Source of the DNA: Candidatus Staskawiczbacteria bacterium RIFCSPLOWO2_01_FULL_38_12b
GTDB taxonomy: Bacteria; Patescibacteriota; Minisyncoccia; Minisyncoccales; Staskawiczbacteraceae
Length of the DNA: 6,936 nucleotides
Direction: 5' to 3'
Assembly: GCA_001820255.1 (NCBI GenBank)
Contig: MHPA01000031.1
Span: 1 to 6,936 of the forward strand
Positions 6,160-6,936 of this stretch are shown piece after piece. A model generated the notes under the pieces. It ran no database searches. It was given only the letters and a program-made list of their open reading frames with translations, and was not told where the DNA came from. The position numbers were made by a program, and so were the translations under genes. Position 1 is the first letter of the stretch. Every line of letters begins with the position of its first letter.

Positions 6160-6933
6160 ATGCAAAAAGAAATCAACTGGCTTCTAAAAGAGAAGTACCG
6201 GGGCAAACCCAGTGCGAAATTTTATAACGACATTGAACGTTTGAAAAAAGGCGAACCATTAGACTATGTCATCGGGTTTACCGAGTTTTTGGGGTGCAAA
6301 ATTGACCTGTCAAAAAAGCCGTTGATTCCAAGGCCAGAAACCGAATACTGGGCCAGACAGGCCATTGAAAATATATCTTACGATTTTTCAAGCTTGAAAA
6401 ATCGTAAGATAACGGTTTTAGATATGTTTGCAGGTTCTGGCTGTATTGGTATTGCCACATTGAAACATATTAAAAACGCGCGAGCGGTATTTGCTGAAAA
6501 AGACCAGCGTGCCATATATCAAATAAAAATAAATTGCGCCCTCAACAATATTAATAAAAAAAGGTACCGCATTATCCAGTCAGATACGTTTAAAAACATA
6601 ACAGGAAAATATGATTATATTTTTGCCAATCCGCCCTATATCCCTACGGTCAGAAAAAATAAAATCCAGGCATCGGTATTGCGCTATGAGCCGAAAGCGG
6701 CTTTATTTGGCGGGAAAGACGGCCTTTTTTATATCAGGAAATTTTTGGCCGCAGCCAAAAATTTCCTTAATGATAATGGGAAAATATATATGGAGTTTGA
6801 TTCTATGCAAAAAAAATCCATAGAGTTTTTGTTAAAAAAATATAACTATACATCGTGGGAGTTTTGCAAAGATCAATATGGCAAAGTAAGATATGTTGTA
6901 ATAATGCGAATCTCGTTTGGCAATCGGAGTTAG
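6160..6933 (+). CDS. prmC: Peptide chain release factor N5-glutamine methyltransferase (PrmC/HemK)
   Basis: PrmC uses S-adenosylmethionine to methylate the glutamine of the GGQ motif in release factors RF1 and RF2. The 257-residue product shows GEPLDYVIGFTEFLG (about 31-45) and the PrmC signature LIPRPETE at 55-62. The SAM-binding motif is LDMFAGSGCIGIA (87-99; DLGTGSG in E. coli), the acidic ribose-binding region is AEKD near 115-118, and the catalytic loop is NPPYIP at 157-162. EPKAALFGGKDGL, typical of the family, follows. The N-terminal helical domain is short: LIPRP begins at residue 55 here, compared with about the mid-80s in E. coli. The linker between LIPRPETE and the SAM motif is about 7 residues longer than in E. 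coli and is largely encoded by a perfect DNA palindrome (6374-6411). ATG 6160 has no consensus ribosome site. The TAG at 6931-6933 closes it just before the window ends; prfA, a common neighbour, is not seen. Confidence 0.93.
   Translation: MQKEINWLLKEKYRGKPSAKFYNDIERLKKGEPLDYVIGFTEFLGCKIDLSKKPLIPRPETEYWARQAIENISYDFSSLKNRKITVLDMFAGSGCIGIATLKHIKNARAVFAEKDQRAIYQIKINCALNNINKKRYRIIQSDTFKNITGKYDYIFANPPYIPTVRKNKIQASVLRYEPKAALFGGKDGLFYIRKFLAAAKNFLNDNGKIYMEFDSMQKKSIEFLLKKYNYTSWEFCKDQYGKVRYVVIMRISFGNRS
6374..6411 (+). repeat. Perfect 38-bp palindrome inside prmC
   Basis: The left arm TATCTTACGATTTTTCAAG (6374-6392) is the exact reverse complement of the right arm (6393-6411), centred on the HindIII-type hexamer AAGCTT. 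The symmetry ends at an A/A mismatch (6373/6412). It encodes the end of residue 72 through 84 (SYDFSSLKNRKI) in the linker before the SAM motif and keeps the frame open. No T run follows, so it does not look like a terminator. Confidence 0.95.
6736..6767 (+). repeat. Perfect 14-bp inverted repeat with 4-nt loop inside prmC
   Basis: AGGAAATTTTTGGC (6736-6749) and GCCAAAAATTTCCT (6754-6767) are exact reverse complements around the loop CGCA. The element encodes part of RKFLAAAKNFL, a helix after the GGKDGL motif. It is followed by TAATGATAATGGG rather than a T run. Confidence 0.9.
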
Positions 6934-6936
6934 TTG

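Noticed and set aside
6278..6460. Minus-strand open frame containing the same SYDFSSLKNRKI peptide as PrmC
   Set aside because: The shared peptide is a direct result of the perfect palindrome; the rest of that frame has no coding features.
865..6933. UGA recoded as glycine (as in Gracilibacteria/Absconditabacteria)
   Set aside because: No in-frame TGA occurs within any supported gene here, and the ATPase ends at a TGA in the expected place.

Overview
The window reads as a compact, AT-rich bacterial chromosome segment with every supported gene on the + strand. Small proteins, a shortened PrmC, tight spacing and mostly absent Shine-Dalgarno sequences suggest a Patescibacteria/CPR lineage, perhaps Parcubacteria-like. 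That placement is inference from style and gene content; no 16S or other decisive marker is present. TGA, TAA and TAG all act as stops, so the standard bacterial code fits and UGA=Gly recoding does not.

Layout. (1) 1-834: the C-terminal end of a Kup-type K+ transporter, cut by the window edge, with an apparent frame break between the last membrane segments and the cytosolic domain. (2) 865-3459: a complete P3-type ATPase most like the Mg2+ importers MgtA/MgtB. These two form a probable cation-uptake unit. (3) 3460-3672: a gap holding a possible decayed zinc-ribbon-like reading frame or structured RNA, ending in a clear intrinsic terminator. (4) 3673-4710: rmuC. (5) 4738-5055: rplU, with its own good promoter placed so the mRNA would be almost leaderless, closed by a 10-bp terminator hairpin that starts at the stop codon. 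(6) 5113-6096: pyrB, the only gene with a strong Shine-Dalgarno site and a GTG start, followed by its own terminator. (7) 6160-6933: prmC, complete, release-factor glutamine methyltransferase.

The genes do not form one pathway: ion uptake (Kup, MgtA), genome maintenance (RmuC), translation (L21, PrmC) and pyrimidine synthesis (PyrB) lie side by side as separate short transcription units.

The most unusual structure is inside prmC. A perfect 38-bp palindrome (6374-6411) lies in the coding sequence just before the SAM-binding motif, and a second perfect 14-bp stem with a 4-nt loop (6736-6767) lies near the 3' end. A third, imperfect hairpin (7-56) sits next to the kup frame break. These resemble small palindromic insertions tolerated within genes, or selected mRNA structures; the window alone cannot decide which.
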